This document shows positions 7,774-16,749 of a stretch of DNA of 64,000 nt, one piece after another. Source of the DNA: Chitinophaga pinensis (GTDB lineage Bacteria; Bacteroidota; Bacteroidia; UKL13-3); contig CAMBSD010000002.1 of assembly GCA_945870425.1 (NCBI GenBank), positions 186,001-250,000 of the forward strand, read 5' to 3'. A program made the translations under genes and the position numbers. How positions within the stretch are numbered: position 1 is the first letter of the stretch; every line of letters begins with the position of its first letter. The notes beneath the pieces are model-generated. The model was given only the letters and a program-made list of their open reading frames with translations. It ran no database searches and was not told the origin of the DNA.

Positions 7774-8526
7774 TTAAGATGATAAATACCCGCCATCAAC
7801 AGGTAAAGAAATTCCAGTAATAAACTTGGAAGCTGGGCAAAGTAAAAATGCAATAGCATTTGCTACATCTGTGGGCTCGCCCAATCCTAAATATTGTCTA
7901 TTTAAAATATTATCTACCCCTCCACTCATCTGCAAAAGATTAGCATACTCAGGTGTATTAATTTGTGATGGAACAACTGTATTTAATCTAATTTTTTTAT
8001 TAGCCAATTCTTTGGAAAGGCATCGAACTGCTGCTTCAACAGCTGCTTTTGAAGCTGAATAAGCTGTCACACTAGCCCCTCCTGCATGCGAAGCAATTGA
8101 AGAAACACCAACTATGCTTAGACCATCATTAAAATTAGCCTTCTTTGTAATGCATCTAATCATTTCTATAAATGAACCAAAATTAACATCCATTACATTC
8201 CTAATTTCTTTAATAGAAAGTAACGACAATGGTCTTCTTGATCTTATTCCAACACAATTCACAAATCCATCAAACTTTCCACAAATTGAAACTATTTCAT
8301 TTACTTTATTCTCTATATTTTCTAAATCAGCTAAATCATAACAAAAATATTTATGACCATTACCCACAAGCATGGTCATGGTATTTTGCAGCCTTTCCTC
8401 ATTTGTAGCAACCAGAACCAATTTAGCTCCCAAATTACTCAACAAAATAGCAGTTTCTTGACCAATACCAGCTGAAGCGCCAGTGACCATAATTAATTTA
8501 TCACTAAAAGAAACTAAATGTTGCAT
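7774..8526 (-). CDS. Short-chain dehydrogenase/reductase (FabG-like) 1
   Basis: A 250-residue classical SDR: cofactor motif TGASAGIGQET near residue 16, NFGSF region, active-site YSASKAAVEAAV (Tyr-x3-Lys) and the C-terminal GISLPVDGGYLSS typical of FabG-like enzymes. The likely reaction is NADPH-dependent reduction of a 3-ketoacyl thioester on a carrier protein, forming a 3-hydroxyacyl group. It directly abuts the related SDR at 8527 with no gap; the pair look like tandem duplicates that have diverged. Confidence 0.85.
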   Translation of the reverse strand: MQHLVSFSDKLIMVTGASAGIGQETAILLSNLGAKLVLVATNEERLQNTMTMLVGNGHKYFCYDLADLENIENKVNEIVSICGKFDGFVNCVGIRSRRPLSLLSIKEIRNVMDVNFGSFIEMIRCITKKANFNDGLSIVGVSSIASHAGGASVTAYSASKAAVEAAVRCLSKELANKKIRLNTVVPSQINTPEYANLLQMSGGVDNILNRQYLGLGEPTDVANAIAFLLCPASKFITGISLPVDGGYLSS

Positions 8527-9282
8527 TTAAATTGAATACCCCCCATCATGTATTATTGAAGAACCCGTTATCGTTTTAGTAGCATCACTCAACAAAAAGC
8601 AAACCGTATTCGCAATTTCTATCGGTTCAATTACACCTAGTATTTGCTTCGCAAAATCCTCATTCTTATTTAACTCCATATTATCTTGAATAAAATCTAA
8701 TTTCATATCTGAAGTAACCCATCCTTTGAGAATTGAATTGATACGAATTTTCTTTTCGCTCAATTCAGCAGCCATACCTCGGATAGAAGCATCAAGAGCA
8801 GCTTTTGAAGCAGAATATGAAATTTTTGATTTAAGTCCTTTTATGCTACTAACAGATGATATAGCCACCATGCTTCCTCCATTGTTGAAAAATCCCTTTT
8901 TGGTAACACACCTTACTATTTCCACAAATGAGTATAAATTAGCATTCATCATATCGTGTATAAATGCATTTTTAGTTAATTGCAGTGGCCTAACACCACC
9001 TTTACCAGCACAATAGACAAAACCATCAAAGGCTCCAAATGTTAGATTTAATTGCTTAATATTTACTTCAATTTCAGCATTATTATAAAAATCGAAAGTA
9101 TGATAACTCAATTGAGGGTTGCTTAATTTGTTAAAAATATCTTTTACTTTATCTTCGAAACAATCCACCATAATAACATTGGCTCCAAGTGATAAAATCT
9201 GCTTCACTATTGTTTCACCAGTTTCGGAAGATGCACCAACAACTAATATTCTTTTGTTGGATAAATCCATTGGGTTTATCAT
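8527..9282 (-). CDS. Short-chain dehydrogenase/reductase (FabG-like) 2
   Basis: A 251-residue SDR with cofactor motif VVGASSETGETIV (an altered glycine motif, Ser-Ser-Glu-Thr-Gly), active-site YSASKAALDASI and the end GSSIIHDGGYSI. The ATG at 9280-9282 is chosen; the longer frame to 9312 would start with TTG and run 26 bases into the carrier-protein gene. It shares strong layout similarity with the SDR at 7774. It may catalyse a second redox step on the same acyl group; its substrate is not known. Confidence 0.83.
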   Translation of the reverse strand: MINPMDLSNKRILVVGASSETGETIVKQILSLGANVIMVDCFEDKVKDIFNKLSNPQLSYHTFDFYNNAEIEVNIKQLNLTFGAFDGFVYCAGKGGVRPLQLTKNAFIHDMMNANLYSFVEIVRCVTKKGFFNNGGSMVAISSVSSIKGLKSKISYSASKAALDASIRGMAAELSEKKIRINSILKGWVTSDMKLDFIQDNMELNKNEDFAKQILGVIEPIEIANTVCFLLSDATKTITGSSIIHDGGYSI

Positions 9283-9286
9283 GGTA

Positions 9287-9520
9287 TTAATTGCTAGCTT
9301 TAAGTTTTTCAACCAAATTCAAAATAGCTTCAACCGAATTAAAGTTCTCTGGTTTTAATTCAGTTACCCTTATAGATATATTATATTCATCATTTAATTC
9401 AGATATGATACTTACTATATCAAATGAATCTAACAATCCATCATCAATAAGCTTTTTCTCATTTGCAAAATCCACATCGGGTCTAATGCTATCAAGTATT
9501 TCAATTATTCTGTTTTGCAT
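9287..9520 (-). CDS. Carrier protein 2 (PCP/DltC-like)
   Basis: A 77-residue carrier protein. The phosphopantetheine serine lies in LIDDGLLDSFDIVSII, the LDS context being typical of DltC-like and stand-alone peptidyl carrier proteins served by a free adenylation enzyme. The adenylation gene (10385) and a formyltransferase gene (9532) are immediately upstream in the operon. It most likely accepts the amino acid activated by that enzyme; an acyl group is the alternative. Confidence 0.85.
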   Translation of the reverse strand: MQNRIIEILDSIRPDVDFANEKKLIDDGLLDSFDIVSIISELNDEYNISIRVTELKPENFNSVEAILNLVEKLKASN

Positions 9521-9531
9521 AAAATTATTTT

Positions 9532-10380
9532 TTATATTTTCACCAATTTATCTAAGATGAACTCAATGTTACCTTTATTTAAAATAAATGTTTGTCCTGA
9601 ATTAGTTAAATCAAAACCATTTTTCGTTTCCAATGTCTCAGACATTTTATATTTATTAACTTGATATTTATTACCATTAAACTCAAACCAAACTAATCCA
9701 AGCGTTTCTAGCGGTCCATAATCCATTGACCGCAAAAATGCGCTAATCTTACTATGATTCCATCCCAAGTTTAGCTCTCCATTATTGGGCTTCTGCCATG
9801 AGTAGTATAACGCCAGTTCTTTAGTTGTTTTTTTTATTTCTTTTTTAATTTCAAGATTTAATGTATCAATTATGCTATCAAAAGAATCGGTGGCAAGTTT
9901 TGTATATTCTCGGAGCAATGAGAAAGAAGTAGTTTTAATTGAAATTGAAGTTTCCATCTGAATTAGAATTTTTCCAGCATCTATTTCGGGAACAACAAGG
10001 TGCCAACTAATACCTCCAATACTTTCCTCTTCAAAAATTGCCCATGCTTCAGCATTTCTTCCAGGAAACTTAGGTAATAAAGAGCCATGAAAATTAATTA
10101 AAAGTAAATTTTCTTTATCAATTATTTCCTTTGGAAAAATATATCTATTTGAAGCACTAACAATTAAAGTTGACTCTGTAATATTATTTAAATAATCAGT
10201 AAGTTCCACTTTATTTAAATTTTTATAGCTTATTTCATTTTTTGAACAAAAATTTTCAGATGAAATACTGCTACCTTTCCTACTTTCAATCATTATAGGA
10301 CATAAGCCTCTATTCTTAAGTATTAAAGCACAATTACAAGCAATTGTGCCAACTCCAATAACGATGTACTGATTAAACAT
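9532..10380 (-). CDS. Methionyl-tRNA formyltransferase-like N-formyltransferase
   Basis: A 282-residue protein with the formyltransferase catalytic set Asn96, His98 (INFHGSLLP) and Asp134 (PEIDAGKI). The spacing (2 and 36 residues) equals that of the Asn-His-Asp triad of E. coli methionyl-tRNA formyltransferase. It uses N10-formyl-tetrahydrofolate to formylate an amine. It is not the housekeeping enzyme by context: it lies between a free adenylation enzyme and a carrier protein. Candidates are an aminoacyl carrier (as in the formylation-adenylation-PCP start module of linear gramicidin synthetase) or a UDP-amino sugar (as in VioF/QdtF-type enzymes). ATG at 10378-10380; the frame up to 10392 starts only at TTG. 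Confidence 0.8.
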   Translation of the reverse strand: MFNQYIVIGVGTIACNCALILKNRGLCPIMIESRKGSSISSENFCSKNEISYKNLNKVELTDYLNNITESTLIVSASNRYIFPKEIIDKENLLLINFHGSLLPKFPGRNAEAWAIFEEESIGGISWHLVVPEIDAGKILIQMETSISIKTTSFSLLREYTKLATDSFDSIIDTLNLEIKKEIKKTTKELALYYSWQKPNNGELNLGWNHSKISAFLRSMDYGPLETLGLVWFEFNGNKYQVNKYKMSETLETKNGFDLTNSGQTFILNKGNIEFILDKLVKI

Positions 10381-10384
10381 TCCT

Positions 10385-11914
10385 TTATCCAATTGATTTA
10401 TTTTTATACTTTTCTTTCAATAAAGTTCTATCAATTTTTCCATTTAAATTATAAGGAAGTTCATCCAACTTTATAATAATATTTGGAAACATAAATTTAG
10501 GAATTCTATCTTTAATTTCATTTAAAATGTACTTATTGTCGGCCTCTTTTCCTTGAAATATACTGACAATTTTTTGTTTATCGTGGTCATAAAAACAAAA
10601 TGAGGCATCAATTTTTTCTAGTGAATTTATTAAGATTTCTATCTCCCCTAATTCAACCCTTTGACCCATGTGCTTAACCTGGTTATCTTTTCTTGACAAA
10701 AACATAATTTCGCCATGCTCATTAAACCTAGCCAAATCTCCTGTTCTGTAAATGGCTTCAGGATAATGCGGATTTAATGGATTTTGGCAAAAGGCCTCAC
10801 TCGTTTTCTCAGGATTATTATAATAACCTAAAGCTAAACAACATCCTCTCACGCAAATCTCACCGATTTCATTTCCAGATACCGGTTTGTTTTCCGAGTT
10901 TAATAAAAGTATTTCAGTATTTTTAAATGATATTCCTATAGGAAGCACCTCATCATCCGCAAATGGCTTTTCTATCTTATAATAAGTGCATACAGATGTA
11001 ATTTCAGTTGGCCCATACAAGTTAACAAAAAGGGTTTCAGGTAATGATTTACGCCAATAGTTTAACACTTTATTGTGCATCACCTCACCTGAAAACATCA
11101 CCTTGCTTAAGTATTGCGGCTTATTAGTTTCAAATGTATTAGAGTTTGCCACAAGGGCTATTGCTGCCGCTGACCATAAAATAGAATCAATTTTATTTTT
11201 ATTTAAAAACTCAATCAAATTTGCTTGAAATAAAAAGGCAGATTTAGGAATAAGATGCATAGTTCCACCTGTTTTTAAGGTGCAATAAATATCTTTAATA
11301 GACGCATCAAAATAAAATGGATTTTGGTTTCCAAACACATTTGACTCGTTAAACCCAAAAGTACTTACCAATACATCAGTCATATCAATTACCGATTGAT
11401 GACAAGTAATTACACCTTTAGGTATTCCTGTTGAACCAGAAGTAAAAGTTGCATATAATGGATCTCTATCAATCGCTTTTCTTCTTACCACTCCTAAAAG
11501 ATTTTCATCAATTCCTTCTTGAATGACCTCTTCATAAACAAGAGATAATAAATGGGGTGCAACACTTTTTGCAAAGTCTAAATCATTCTTCAATACAACT
11601 GTTGCTATGGGATTCAGTGTTTGCAGTATCAACTCTATTCTAAGTTTAGGCATTTGTATATCTATAGGAACATAAAAGTTTCCACTATATGCAACACCCA
11701 TAAACGAAACTAAACTTTCAATATTCCTATCAACAAACACTACAATAGGATTCTTGGTTGTATTATTTGTATTAAGTAAGATTTGAGTCCCAATCCTTTG
11801 TGCATTTTGCTTTAAACGAGCGTAGCTTATACTGTTTTTTTCATCTGCAAAAACGGTTTTTTGAGGGTATTTTTTTTCTGATTCCTCTAAATATTCAAGT
11901 ATGTTGTAAATCAT
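10385..11914 (-). CDS. Stand-alone adenylation enzyme (amino acid/acyl carrier-protein ligase)
   Basis: A 509-residue ANL-superfamily enzyme with the standard adenylation motifs in order: TFTSGSTGIPKGVI (A3), NLYGPTEIT (A5), YRTGDLARF (A7), DNQVKHMGQRVELGEIE (A8) and NLNGKIDRTLL with the late catalytic lysine (A10). No condensation or carrier domain is fused. It is like DltA and free NRPS adenylation proteins, which activate an amino acid as AMP ester and load it on a separate carrier, here probably the one at 9287. The substrate cannot be read by eye. Confidence 0.87.
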   Translation of the reverse strand: MIYNILEYLEESEKKYPQKTVFADEKNSISYARLKQNAQRIGTQILLNTNNTTKNPIVVFVDRNIESLVSFMGVAYSGNFYVPIDIQMPKLRIELILQTLNPIATVVLKNDLDFAKSVAPHLLSLVYEEVIQEGIDENLLGVVRRKAIDRDPLYATFTSGSTGIPKGVITCHQSVIDMTDVLVSTFGFNESNVFGNQNPFYFDASIKDIYCTLKTGGTMHLIPKSAFLFQANLIEFLNKNKIDSILWSAAAIALVANSNTFETNKPQYLSKVMFSGEVMHNKVLNYWRKSLPETLFVNLYGPTEITSVCTYYKIEKPFADDEVLPIGISFKNTEILLLNSENKPVSGNEIGEICVRGCCLALGYYNNPEKTSEAFCQNPLNPHYPEAIYRTGDLARFNEHGEIMFLSRKDNQVKHMGQRVELGEIEILINSLEKIDASFCFYDHDKQKIVSIFQGKEADNKYILNEIKDRIPKFMFPNIIIKLDELPYNLNGKIDRTLLKEKYKNKSIG

Positions 11915-11925
11915 ATTATTGCTGA

Positions 11926-13020
11926 TTATAATTCTTTCATTGATCTGATTATTCCTTCTTCAAAAACAGAATCATCCTCTATAATGGGAAGTATATCTGA
12001 TGTGTTTATTTTTGCTGAAAAAGCCCCCCAAGACAAGCCAACACCAAATGCACAGAAAAGTGTGTTTAATTCTTTTCCTTCCACATTGCCAAAGGTATCA
12101 CATAAGGTTACAATAGGAGATGCACCTGAGGTGTTGCCATATTTACTTAAGGTAAGGGGCATTTTATCTGCAGGAATTTTTAGCTTTTTTGCGATTTGTT
12201 GTAGTATATATAAATTTGCCTGATGAAAGGCATAACAATCGTAATCATCTACGCTTGTGTTTGTTAATGCCCAGAAATCTTTCATTAACTTAGGAATATC
12301 AGAAATGGTAAAAGTAAATACAGATGTACCTTGCATTATAGAATTATGAAGATTTCTTTCGATGCCATCATGGCAAATTTCATTTTCGTGGCTTGCATCA
12401 ATATTTCTGTAAGCCCCGCCTGGTACTATTAAATACCTGTATCCATTGCCATCAGATCTTACAAGAGAAATGATAGGACTAGCATCATTTGTTTTTTCCA
12501 ATAAAATGGCTACACTTGATTCTCCAATGAGCATAATAGAGGCCCTATCTATGGGATTGGTTGTTTTTCCAGTAGTATCACCAATAATTAATAAAGCTTT
12601 TTTTATATCAGAGCTATTCATCATTGAAGCTACGGTTTGAATACCATATACAAATGCTGAGCATCCCAAACTGATATCAAAAACAGCTGTATCAATAGAA
12701 AGTCCAAGTCGCTTATGCACAATAGAGGAAGATCCTGGTCGTCTATAGTCTGGACTATGGGTACCAAATACCAGAGCACCTATTTCATTTCTATCTATAT
12801 TCTTATGTTGAAGTAATTTTTCTGCTGCCACATATCCCAAATCAGAGGCTGTTTGATATTTAGAAGTTCTTCGAGTTTCTGTAATTCCAGTCATTAACAT
12901 AAACTTATCAACCTCTTCAGCACTAAAAATATCTTTAAATGATTCTGTTTTAGTAATATTACTTGGCATAGCGCAGGCCATACCTGAAATTTTTATGTTG
13001 TCAAAATTAAATATTGGCAT
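11926..13020 (-). CDS. 3-oxoacyl-ACP synthase III-like (KAS III/FabH family)
   Basis: A 364-residue thiolase-fold enzyme with the KAS III triad Cys120 (ISLGCSAFVYG), His266 (YAFHQANLY) and Asn296 (KYGNTSGAS). It condenses an acyl-CoA starter with malonyl-ACP, giving a short 3-ketoacyl-ACP. With two SDRs and a carrier protein in the same operon, it could supply a short 3-hydroxyacyl group, such as 3-hydroxybutyryl, for decorating an amino sugar. Its place inside a polysaccharide locus argues against a housekeeping FabH. Confidence 0.88.
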   Translation of the reverse strand: MPIFNFDNIKISGMACAMPSNITKTESFKDIFSAEEVDKFMLMTGITETRRTSKYQTASDLGYVAAEKLLQHKNIDRNEIGALVFGTHSPDYRRPGSSSIVHKRLGLSIDTAVFDISLGCSAFVYGIQTVASMMNSSDIKKALLIIGDTTGKTTNPIDRASIMLIGESSVAILLEKTNDASPIISLVRSDGNGYRYLIVPGGAYRNIDASHENEICHDGIERNLHNSIMQGTSVFTFTISDIPKLMKDFWALTNTSVDDYDCYAFHQANLYILQQIAKKLKIPADKMPLTLSKYGNTSGASPIVTLCDTFGNVEGKELNTLFCAFGVGLSWGAFSAKINTSDILPIIEDDSVFEEGIIRSMKEL

Positions 13021-13031
13021 ATCTATACATT

Positions 13032-13676
13032 TTAAAATTCTGTTCTTTTTGCTGGATTTCCCATATATAAAAATCCATCCTTTGTCTTGGTAATTACTAA
13101 ACTGCTTGCTCCAATACGAGTATTTGAACCTATCTTAATATTCTGCAAAACAATTGCCCCAATACCAAAAAAATTCATATCACCTATTTTTACTCCACCA
13201 GAAATACGTGCTAATGGCATAAATACATTATATGACCCTACCTCAACATCGTGAGCCAGAGCAGAAATACTGTTGAACTGATTGAAATCACCTATAGAAA
13301 CATCACATGAAAAGGAACAACCTCTAATTACCACATTTCCTTTTCCAATTTTAAAAGTTATTGGATCTGCAAATGCTACTTCAGGGTGAATAATATTAGG
13401 GAAATCAATGTGGGGATTAATAATCTTATCTACAATTAATTTAATTACCTTAGGGCTACCAATAGCAAAAACTATTGAAAGTGATTGAGGCCAGTTTTGC
13501 AACTCATCGATACCACCTAATACGCTACCAAAATGTGAAATTTGTGTTTCCTTCTCAACGCTATCATCAAAGAATCCAATGATATTCCAAGTTTCCTTTT
13601 CAATATTGATTTTCTCGATTAGGCAAGCTACCTCTTTACCAAATCCTCCAGCACCATATATGGCTATTTCTTTCAT
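13032..13676 (-). CDS. NeuD/PglD-family sugar acetyltransferase (copy 1)
   Basis: A 214-residue protein with the same two-part build as the gene at 5787: an N-terminal nucleotide-sugar binding half (AIYGAGGFGKEVACLIEKI) and a C-terminal hexapeptide-repeat beta-helix ending YMGNPAKRTEF. It lies between the KAS III gene and the PglC-like transferase. It probably acylates the amino sugar transferred by the latter. Whether the donor is acetyl-CoA or a longer acyl group is open. Confidence 0.83.
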   Translation of the reverse strand: MKEIAIYGAGGFGKEVACLIEKINIEKETWNIIGFFDDSVEKETQISHFGSVLGGIDELQNWPQSLSIVFAIGSPKVIKLIVDKIINPHIDFPNIIHPEVAFADPITFKIGKGNVVIRGCSFSCDVSIGDFNQFNSISALAHDVEVGSYNVFMPLARISGGVKIGDMNFFGIGAIVLQNIKIGSNTRIGASSLVITKTKDGFLYMGNPAKRTEF

Positions 13677-13680
13677 TTAA

Positions 13681-14289
13681 TTAATTATTGCCGTTAAATG
13701 GCTCAAATTTAATTGAATCACTTGAAGTGATATCTTTCCTTTGAACTACATTCTTTATTGTAAAAATAATAATTTTAATATCTGTTACAAACGAAATATT
13801 ATCAACGTACCAAACATCTAATTTAAACTTTTCTGACCATGTAATCGCATTACGTCCATTGCATTGGGCCCAACCTGAAATGCCAGGCTTCACTTCATGT
13901 CGTCTTGTTTGCTCTTGAGAATATAACGGAATATACTTTTCTAAAAGTGGTCTTGGACCAATTAAAGACATCTGCCCAAAAAATACATTCAAAAACTGAG
14001 GCAATTCATCCATAGATGTAGTCCTTAATAATCTTCCAAGGCCCGAGGTCCTTTCCTCATCAGGTAGTAGCTTTCCACTAGCATCTTTGGTATCAGCCAT
14101 TGTTTTAAATTTATAAATTTTAAACAAGGTTAGATTTTTACCTGTTCTGGTTTGCTTAAAAAACACACCCGATCCCTTATTGAAAAATAGCAATAAGATA
14201 ATAATCATCAACATAATTGGACTTAAAACCAATAGCGCAATAAAGGAAATAAGTATATCGAATAATCTTTTAAAAATAAATTTATACAT
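13681..14289 (-). CDS. Initiating sugar-1-phosphate transferase (PglC/WcaJ family, small form)
   Basis: A 202-residue bacterial sugar transferase. An N-terminal hydrophobic re-entrant helix (about residues 8-35) follows the KRLFDILIS motif; the catalytic core includes KFKTM, TSMDELPQFLNV (Asp-Glu pair), GPRPLL and KPGISGWAQ. It links the first sugar phosphate to undecaprenyl phosphate at the inner face of the inner membrane. The small size without extra N-terminal helices is PglC-like, which fits an acetamido sugar such as a bacillosamine derivative. It is 4 bases after the NeuD-type gene's upstream neighbour, in a tight operon. Confidence 0.9.
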   Translation of the reverse strand: MYKFIFKRLFDILISFIALLVLSPIMLMIIILLLFFNKGSGVFFKQTRTGKNLTLFKIYKFKTMADTKDASGKLLPDEERTSGLGRLLRTTSMDELPQFLNVFFGQMSLIGPRPLLEKYIPLYSQEQTRRHEVKPGISGWAQCNGRNAITWSEKFKLDVWYVDNISFVTDIKIIIFTIKNVVQRKDITSSDSIKFEPFNGNN

Positions 14290-14295
14290 TTAACA

Positions 14296-15510
14296 TTAAG
14301 GTTTTACAAAGTGTGCCATAATGATTTCATATGTGTTATTTGTGGTATAATTTTCAAGCAAATAATTATACCCATTAATTCCCATTTCTTTAGAAACTGA
14401 GGTGTTATTAATTAAAAAATTTAGCTTGTTATTAAAACCTGCCAAATCCCCACTTGTAACACCAAAGCCGTAATTATTTTTTTCGGCAATGGAACTTACA
14501 TCTGTATTTTCGTCTGTTGCTAGTAGGATGGCTATTTTGTTTTCCAAATAGGTTAATAAGCGTGAGGGATAGTTTGGGATGCTAAATTTTCTGGAAAGAA
14601 AAATCAATCCTATATCGGAAACCATAACAAGCCTATCAAAATCATTTTTAGGCAAAGTATTTAATAATAATAGATTATTAGGATTTTGATTTGTTAAGAA
14701 TTTCTTCAATTTATAAAATTCTGTTCCAGCACCAGCTACTATAAAAAATACGTCACTCCTGTTTATATTTGACTTTAAAACATCAATAAGAAAATCTATT
14801 CCTTGTGGCTTACCGAGGTTCCCCCCGTATATAGCAATTTTAGAATCTAGTGGTATTCCATATTTCTGCTTAAATTCATTAATAAGAAAATTTTGAGGCT
14901 GAACACTAAGTTCAATGCTATTGGGACAAACTTCTACCTTGTTTCCATCAATATTATTGTTATTTCTTAAAATATAATCAACATTTGCCGGAGACATACA
15001 ACCAATAAAATCAGATATTTTATATAGGTCATTTTCTTTCATTTTAAAATACCAGTATAAAGGGTTTATTTTATTAATATAGCCTAAATCAACAGCATTT
15101 TGAGGAAAAATATCTTTCAGTAAAAGGTATGTTATTGTGCCGATGCTTTTCCGTTTGACCAATTTAATTATCTTATTAAAAGTAATTGGGGGCGTGGAAT
15201 ATAAGACCAAATCAAAATGTATATTTTTGAAATACTGATTGATTGCTCCTAAATATTGATATTCGATAAGTATGGTGCCTATTCCTTTTTCTACAACATT
15301 TGTTTTAGTAATGTTTAATGTCCTTACACCTAAAATATGTATGTTATCTTTACTAGTTAAACTTGTGGGTTTATTGTTTTTCCTTTCAAATGGACAAACA
15401 ATATATACATGGTGCTCTTCTTCAGCAAACTTCCTTAGCAAGTCAGGATAAATGCCTCTACTTGAAATGTCGCTGATAATTTGGGAAAGGGTTAAAAATA
15501 AAATGTTCAA
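14296..15510 (-). CDS. GT4-family glycosyltransferase, WbuB-like
   Basis: A 404-residue GT-B glycosyltransferase. Residues about 95-140 (YSTPPITFNKIIKLV and LLLKDIFPQNAVDLG) resemble WbuB-type enzymes, which transfer L-FucNAc. The donor-binding half contains IAIYGGNLGKPQG and later SDIGLIFLSRKF and PSRLLTYLENK. The capE/capF/capG genes for UDP-L-FucNAc occur in the same locus, so FucNAc is a good donor candidate. The only start before the first strand is a TTG at 15508-15510, since a stop lies five codons upstream. Confidence 0.82.
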   Translation of the reverse strand: MNILFLTLSQIISDISSRGIYPDLLRKFAEEEHHVYIVCPFERKNNKPTSLTSKDNIHILGVRTLNITKTNVVEKGIGTILIEYQYLGAINQYFKNIHFDLVLYSTPPITFNKIIKLVKRKSIGTITYLLLKDIFPQNAVDLGYINKINPLYWYFKMKENDLYKISDFIGCMSPANVDYILRNNNNIDGNKVEVCPNSIELSVQPQNFLINEFKQKYGIPLDSKIAIYGGNLGKPQGIDFLIDVLKSNINRSDVFFIVAGAGTEFYKLKKFLTNQNPNNLLLLNTLPKNDFDRLVMVSDIGLIFLSRKFSIPNYPSRLLTYLENKIAILLATDENTDVSSIAEKNNYGFGVTSGDLAGFNNKLNFLINNTSVSKEMGINGYNYLLENYTTNNTYEIIMAHFVKP

Positions 15511-15522
15511 GACAATGGCAAT

Positions 15523-16749
15523 TTACTTTTTTGATTTACTTATCAGTTTCTCGTATAGATTGAAATACGCTTCAATTTTTTTATTTTTATCGAAATTTGA
15601 TTCTGCTAATTTTCTGCAGTTTGAAGAATAATGGGCTTTTCCGTTTTTAGTTATTTTTTCTATCCCATTCACTAAGGCTTCAATATTACCTGCTTCGATA
15701 ACTAGTCCTGTTTCATGAGTAATTAATTCAGGACTAGCAGTACAATTATATACGATACTCGGAGTTCCACTGGCATAGCCTTCAACTGTAGTCATTCCAA
15801 AGGATTCTTGGTTTGAAAGGTTCAAAACAATATGAGCAGCTGAATACAATTCATTCAATGTCGAAATACTCTCAGTTCTTTCTATACCAATAATGCTAGC
15901 GGGAAGGCTTTCAATTTGCTTTTTCGTTAGTCCAACTAATACTATTACATAGTCCTTAGAAATAATTCCAGCCAATTTGAAGTAGTCTGCTAAACCCTTC
16001 CTTGCATCCCAAGAAGTAGCAACTCCCAACAATATTTTTTTATTCTTAATTGAATACTTTTCTTCAATCACTTGCATGCTATCAATCGGACTAAAGGAAG
16101 TCAAATCAACACCATTCTGAATAACATTCATTGGAACGTTTTTGAGAAAAGAATTTTTAACAACACTACCTAACCAATTTGAAACAGGCACCAATGTAAG
16201 ATTTTCATTAGATGTAAAAACTTGCCTTTTTAAAGAAAAATTGTTTTTTGAATTATCATAAAAAACTGATGACGGATAGTTTTTGGATTTTGGACAATGA
16301 TTACATTCAGTTTCCCATTTATGGCAATTTATATCTGAAAAGAAAGTACAATGGCCTGTAAAAGCCCAACAATCATGTAGGGTCCAAACAATTGGAATTT
16401 TTATAGTGTGTAAATACGCGAATAATAATTGATAATTTAAATAATAACCATGAAGGTTGTGCAAATGAATAATATCGGGATTTATTTGGGTAATTTGACT
16501 TATTAAATTGAAAGTCGCTTTCCTTGAGCTCAATCCATGATTATCAAATAACCTAGATTCGATGGCATGAAGTTTACTATCAAAAGAATTCCCAATTTTA
16601 ATAGTTTCAGATACGCTTTCCCCTCCCCCTCTTCCATGAGCAATAAAACTCTTCCATCCCAAATTTAATCCAAAATCCCCAATTTGCTCAGCAATTCTTC
16701 CTGTTGAACCCTTATTAACAACCGAATTGATTTGAAGCAGTTTAGGCAT
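15523..16749 (-). CDS. GT4-family glycosyltransferase
   Basis: A 408-residue GT-B enzyme. The N-terminal half has INSVVNKGSTGRIAEQIG, a histidine-rich patch HLHNLHGYYLNY and TLHDCWAFTGHC with several cysteines (about residues 130-150, CTFF..CHKWETECNHC) seen in a subgroup of GT4 enzymes of polysaccharide loci. The C-terminal donor half contains NQESFGMTTVEGYASGTPSIVY, the EX7E-type motif. It overlaps the end of the preceding deacetylase-like gene by 8 bases. Sugar specificity unknown. Confidence 0.85.
   Translation of the reverse strand: MPKLLQINSVVNKGSTGRIAEQIGDFGLNLGWKSFIAHGRGGGESVSETIKIGNSFDSKLHAIESRLFDNHGLSSRKATFNLISQITQINPDIIHLHNLHGYYLNYQLLFAYLHTIKIPIVWTLHDCWAFTGHCTFFSDINCHKWETECNHCPKSKNYPSSVFYDNSKNNFSLKRQVFTSNENLTLVPVSNWLGSVVKNSFLKNVPMNVIQNGVDLTSFSPIDSMQVIEEKYSIKNKKILLGVATSWDARKGLADYFKLAGIISKDYVIVLVGLTKKQIESLPASIIGIERTESISTLNELYSAAHIVLNLSNQESFGMTTVEGYASGTPSIVYNCTASPELITHETGLVIEAGNIEALVNGIEKITKNGKAHYSSNCRKLAESNFDKNKKIEAYFNLYEKLISKSKK

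Noticed and set aside
9283-9312. Longer start for the SDR at 8527
   Set aside because: Begins with TTG inside the carrier-protein gene; ATG at 9282 leaves a normal 4-base gap.
7529-13020. A complete NRPS or PKS assembly line
   Set aside because: No condensation, ketosynthase-acyltransferase or multi-module protein; only discrete single-domain enzymes are present.
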